Shown: one piece after another, positions 62,801 through 64,000 of the stretch | Position numbering within the stretch: position 1 is the first letter of the stretch | Layout: the number at the start of each line of letters is the position of its first letter | Assembly (NCBI RefSeq): GCF_965638725.1 | Contig: NC_134970.1 | Coordinates: 2,547,001-2,611,000, forward strand | DNA: 64,000 nt | Reading direction: 5' to 3' | Source: Aptenodytes patagonicus | Taxonomy: Eukaryota > Chordata > Aves > Sphenisciformes > Spheniscidae | Notes under the pieces: generated by a model | What the model was told of the DNA's origin: nothing | Database searches by the model: none | What the model saw: the letters and a program-made list of their open reading frames with translations, nothing else | Translations under genes and position numbers: made by a program

Positions 62801-63836
62801 CCACCAGCGAGCAGGCTGGGGGGGCACAAGGAGTTGGGAGGGGACACGGCCGGGACAGCTGACCCCAGCTGACCAATGGGATATCCCACACCATATGACG
62901 TCATGCTCAGCAATGAACAGCTGGGGGAAGAAGAAAGAAGGGAGGATGTTCAGAGTGATGGCGTTTGTCTTCCCAAGTCACCGTTACGCACGATGAAGCC
63001 CCGCTTTCCTGGCAATGGCTGAACGCCTGCCTGCCCATGGGAAGGAGCGAATGAATTCCTTGGTTTGCTTCGCTTGCGTGCGCGGCTTTTGCTTTACCTT
63101 GTAAACCGTCTTTACCGCAACCCATGAGTTTTCTCACTTTTACTCTTCTGATTCCCTCCCCCATCCCACCAGGGGGGACTGAGCGAGCGGCTGGGTGGGG
63201 CACAGGACTTTGTGGCTCTAAATTTTTACTGAAGGCCAGAATCAACTTCCTAGACATAAAGGAGTTGCAAATTTTGCCCAAGGAGGATTAAAAATGCTTC
63301 AACACAGAGGTGCAGATCAGGTATTTTGACCTGTTCCCAAACAAATGCCATTGATCTAGTCTTCTCATCTTAGATGACCAATTAAACAAAAATTAACTCT
63401 TACCTTAAGTTATGCAAATTCAGTCTTCACTTCAAAACATTAAATTCCCCTTTTCCTATTAGCTATTCAAATACAACTTTTGCAACATAGCCAGCCCTAA
63501 CAACTTAAGGATAGGAAAAGAGATACTTGTGGGTATTTTAAAGGATCCTCTCCATGCACCCAGTTTTCATGTGAAATCACACACTAATATACTGCTGGCC
63601 TCAGTTGCCTTATTCTTGAATTTTACCACAATTTTTCATAGAAGAGGATCAGAGAAACTAGATTCTTCCTTAACTAGCCCCCAGTCCACACTGGAAGTAG
63701 GAAAAGGGTTGTTGATTTGGGTTGTTTAGCTCACCTCTTCATTTTCAATCTTAAGCGTAGATAATCTAGACTGCAATTGCTGGCACCTCTGCACTAACTC
63801 ACTCTGGACCGGTTGTTGGGCACACAGCTGCGACTC
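29464..63836 (-). CDS. SRGAP2: SLIT-ROBO Rho GTPase activating protein 2, C-terminal two thirds (partial, continues beyond 64000)
   Basis: SRGAP2 bends membranes through its inverse F-BAR domain and inactivates Rac1 through its RhoGAP domain. It acts at the plasma membrane in neuronal migration, spine maturation and cell protrusion. Fifteen exons with GT-AG borders join in phase to 720 codons, equivalent to about residues 353 to the end of the 1071-residue human protein. In visible numbering, 1-146 is the F-BARx tail and linker, 147-347 the RhoGAP domain with arginine finger R175 (human R527), 376-434 the SH3 domain and 435-720 a Ser/Pro-rich tail ending TDKSCTV. The paralogues SRGAP1 and SRGAP3 are less likely: the linker with [13 protein letters not shown], the tail and the end match SRGAP2. 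The human-specific partial duplicates SRGAP2B/C do not apply, because the full RhoGAP and SH3 parts are here. The N-terminal F-BAR exons are outside the window. Confidence 0.96.
29848..32454 (-). other. SRGAP2 last intron
   Basis: About 2.6 kb, containing a 17-nt C run at 30879-30895. No exon or transposon was recognised. Confidence 0.6.
30879..30895. repeat. 17-nt C run
   Basis: An uninterrupted homopolymer in the last SRGAP2 intron. Confidence 0.9.
32455..32782 (-). CDS. SRGAP2: SRGAP2 exon (visible residues 484-593), Ser-rich tail
   Basis: It reads [20 protein letters not shown], a less conserved stretch, then [40 protein letters not shown] and [14 protein letters not shown]. Dense RxxS/SxxR sites suggest phosphorylation and 14-3-3 contacts (inference). 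The acceptor CTGAAG|G has a modest pyrimidine tract. The donor is CAG|GTAAAT. Confidence 0.93.
32783..34904 (-). other. SRGAP2 intron
   Basis: About 2.1 kb. A 125-codon plus-strand frame at 33297-33674 has no recognisable domain and is not called as a gene. Confidence 0.55.
34905..35051 (-). CDS. SRGAP2: SRGAP2 exon (visible residues 435-483)
   Basis: It encodes [20 protein letters not shown], then [11 protein letters not shown] and [11 protein letters not shown]. This is the start of the disordered C-terminal region. The acceptor is TTCCTAG|T and the donor AA|GTAAGA. Confidence 0.94.
35474..35654 (-). CDS. SRGAP2: SRGAP2 exon (visible residues 375-434), SH3 domain
   Basis: A single exon carries the whole SH3 fold: [33 protein letters not shown], then [20 protein letters not shown]. 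It has the ALYDY-like start (AKFDY), the WW pair and the conserved GLIPxxY. It is the docking surface for proline-rich partners. The acceptor is CTCCTAG|AG and the donor AC|GTATGT. Confidence 0.97.
35655..39863 (-). other. SRGAP2 intron upstream of the SH3 exon
   Basis: About 4.2 kb of AT-rich intron. No recognisable exon, RNA gene or transposon was seen. Confidence 0.55.
39864..39943 (-). CDS. SRGAP2: SRGAP2 exon (visible residues 348-374), RhoGAP-SH3 linker
   Basis: An acidic linker, [20 protein letters not shown] then HHTSDD. The acceptor is GTTGTAG|C and the donor G|GTATGC. The phase links DYC on one side and ECEP on the other. Confidence 0.93.
39944..43299 (-). other. SRGAP2 intron
   Basis: About 3.4 kb. 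It contains a faint SINE-like stretch near 41335-41700 and a purine-rich tract near 42935-43000. Otherwise nothing recognisable was seen. Confidence 0.5.
43300..43524 (-). CDS. SRGAP2: SRGAP2 exon (visible residues 273-347), end of RhoGAP domain
   Basis: It encodes [40 protein letters not shown] and the linker to [10 protein letters not shown]. The [10 protein letters not shown] motif binds the GTPase. The acceptor is CGCAG|T and the donor TG|GTATGA. Confidence 0.96.
44989..45094 (-). CDS. SRGAP2: SRGAP2 exon (visible residues 238-272), RhoGAP
   Basis: It reads [20 protein letters not shown] then [15 protein letters not shown]. The acceptor is TTTCAG|CG and the donor CA|GTGAGT. Confidence 0.95.
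45095..48541 (-). other. Two SRGAP2 introns flanking the exon at 46463-46597
   Basis: Each is 1.4-1.9 kb and holds only short homopolymers, such as the A run near 47500. No other feature was seen. Confidence 0.5.
46463..46597 (-). CDS. SRGAP2: SRGAP2 exon (visible residues 193-237), RhoGAP
   Basis: It reads [20 protein letters not shown], then [20 protein letters not shown] and LIACV. The LK-YFR-L--PL motif is typical of RhoGAP. The acceptor is GTGAAG|GG and the donor A|GTAAGT. Confidence 0.95.
48542..48619 (-). CDS. SRGAP2: SRGAP2 exon (visible residues 167-192), RhoGAP arginine finger
   Basis: It encodes [20 protein letters not shown] then KNAFER. The catalytic arginine finger is the AGA codon at 48594-48596 in GIFRVSG, so GAP activity should be intact. 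The acceptor is TTACAG|GT and the donor G|GTAAGG. Confidence 0.96.
50614..50674 (-). CDS. SRGAP2: SRGAP2 exon (visible residues 147-166), start of RhoGAP domain
   Basis: It reads [20 protein letters not shown]. The acceptor is GCGCAG|GAT and the donor G|GTGAGT. Confidence 0.95.
52696..52720 (-). CDS. SRGAP2: SRGAP2 25-nt microexon (visible residues 138-146)
   Basis: It encodes RSSTIRKQ after completing the preceding Arg codon. The acceptor is GGCAG|G and the donor CAG|GTAATA. It differs from the mammalian RSSTVRKQ by one conservative change. Confidence 0.92.
54652..54679 (-). CDS. SRGAP2: SRGAP2 28-nt microexon (visible residues 129-138)
   Basis: It encodes [10 protein letters not shown] together with its split end codons. 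The acceptor is TTAACAG|GT and the donor AG|GTAGGT. The peptide matches the mammalian linker between F-BARx and RhoGAP. Confidence 0.92.
54680..62191 (-). other. SRGAP2 introns flanking the exon at 57454-57538
   Basis: Introns of about 2.8 and 4.7 kb. They contain an octamer-bearing AT-rich stretch at about 56880-57350, a G run near 57990 and A runs near 58469 and 58819. No exon or RNA gene was recognised. Confidence 0.5.
57454..57538 (-). CDS. SRGAP2: SRGAP2 exon (visible residues 101-128), F-BARx helix
   Basis: It encodes [20 protein letters not shown] then LLQKTLGE. The acceptor is TTCACAG|AAA and the donor GAAA|GTGAGT. Confidence 0.95.
62192..62389 (-). CDS. SRGAP2: SRGAP2 exon (visible residues 35-100), F-BARx
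   Basis: It reads [20 protein letters not shown], then [20 protein letters not shown] and ends [11 protein letters not shown]. This is nearly identical to the mammalian F-BAR extension. The acceptor is GGACAG|GTT and the donor ACA|GTAAGA. Confidence 0.95.
62636..63203 (+). mobile_element. Degraded solo LTR of an avian endogenous retrovirus
   Basis: From GCTGGTTTTGGCTGGGGTAG to the GC-rich end near GAGCGAGCGGCTGGG, this stretch resembles, from memory, an LTR family common in many bird genomes and usually classed as ERVL-like. It lies in an SRGAP2 intron in the orientation opposite to the gene. No internal gag, pol or env sequence lies beside it, so it is a solo LTR. A perfect CRE/ATF site is at 62896-62903. 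The expected TATA region and the poly-A signal region (near 63097) appear mutated, and the 3' end looks truncated. The short open frame across it is not a gene. Confidence 0.72.
62896..62903 (+). promoter_or_regulatory. CRE/ATF site (TGACGTCA) in the LTR
   Basis: A perfect 8-bp palindromic CREB/ATF consensus in the promoter half of the solo LTR. Confidence 0.7.
63735..63836 (-). CDS. SRGAP2: SRGAP2 exon (visible residues 1-34), F-BAR/F-BARx helix
   Basis: It reads [20 protein letters not shown] then [14 protein letters not shown], a coiled-coil helix of the extended F-BAR. The acceptor is TTCCAG|GAG and the donor GAG|GTGAGC. Phase is 0 at both ends, and the previous exon is off the right edge. 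Confidence 0.94.
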
Positions 63837-64000
63837 CTGGAAGAGAAACAGCACAGTTTTCAGAGGGCTAGGAAAAAAAACCCCACATAATCAAGAACAT
63901 TGCAGATAGTTCATTCTATTAGTATAAACAAACATCCTCCAAAGTGCTTAATTTTAATTCTTTGTAGCCCTGGATTTCAACCAGTGGAAAAGGCCTGTGT

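Noticed and set aside
62535-62996. 153-codon plus-strand open frame
   Set aside because: Most of it is translated LTR sequence, which does not encode a protein.

Overview
This is vertebrate nuclear DNA, most likely from a bird. Two multi-exon genes lie in tandem on the minus strand with GT-AG introns, the introns are compact, the left third is GC-rich, and a repeat at about 62.6-63.2 kb looks like an LTR family common in bird genomes. There is no bacterial, phage or plasmid content, no CRISPR array and no operon. In human, SRGAP2 and IKBKE are also adjacent in this order and relative orientation. Species cannot be named from the sequence.

Right part (about 23.6-64.0 kb, minus strand): the 3' two thirds of SRGAP2 (SLIT-ROBO Rho GTPase activating protein 2). 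Fifteen coding exons join without a phase break into 720 codons. They cover the end of the F-BAR/F-BARx region, a complete RhoGAP domain with its arginine finger, the SH3 domain and the Ser-rich C-terminal tail ending in SCTV. The first visible exon enters in phase 0, and the N-terminal exons lie beyond position 64000. A long 3'UTR of about 5.9 kb runs to a canonical AATAAA at 23613-23618.

Middle (17.7-23.6 kb): the intergenic stretch between the SRGAP2 3' end and the IKBKE start. It holds a CpG-rich IKBKE promoter candidate, long but unconvincing plus-strand open frames, and several minisatellites and simple repeats.

Left part (4.7-17.7 kb, minus strand): the complete coding region of IKBKE (IKK-epsilon, the antiviral kinase). 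Twenty coding exons give 722 residues, with the catalytic residues K38, D135 and D157 and the activation-loop S172 at the positions familiar from mammalian IKK-epsilon. The last coding exon carries only 10 residues and was found by phase and by similarity to the mammalian tail.

1-4.7 kb: GC-rich DNA downstream of IKBKE with no recognisable exon.

The two genes act in different pathways: membrane bending and Rac inactivation in neurons and migrating cells (SRGAP2), and interferon induction (IKBKE). I see no previously undescribed system. The points worth a second look are small-scale: a 19-nt G run beside a splice donor, two consecutive microexons, an LTR with an intact CRE, Pumilio-type motifs near the SRGAP2 3' end, a CpG-rich patch inside the SRGAP2 3'UTR and a long antisense open frame over the IKBKE 5' end. 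Comparisons with human proteins are from memory, not from a search.
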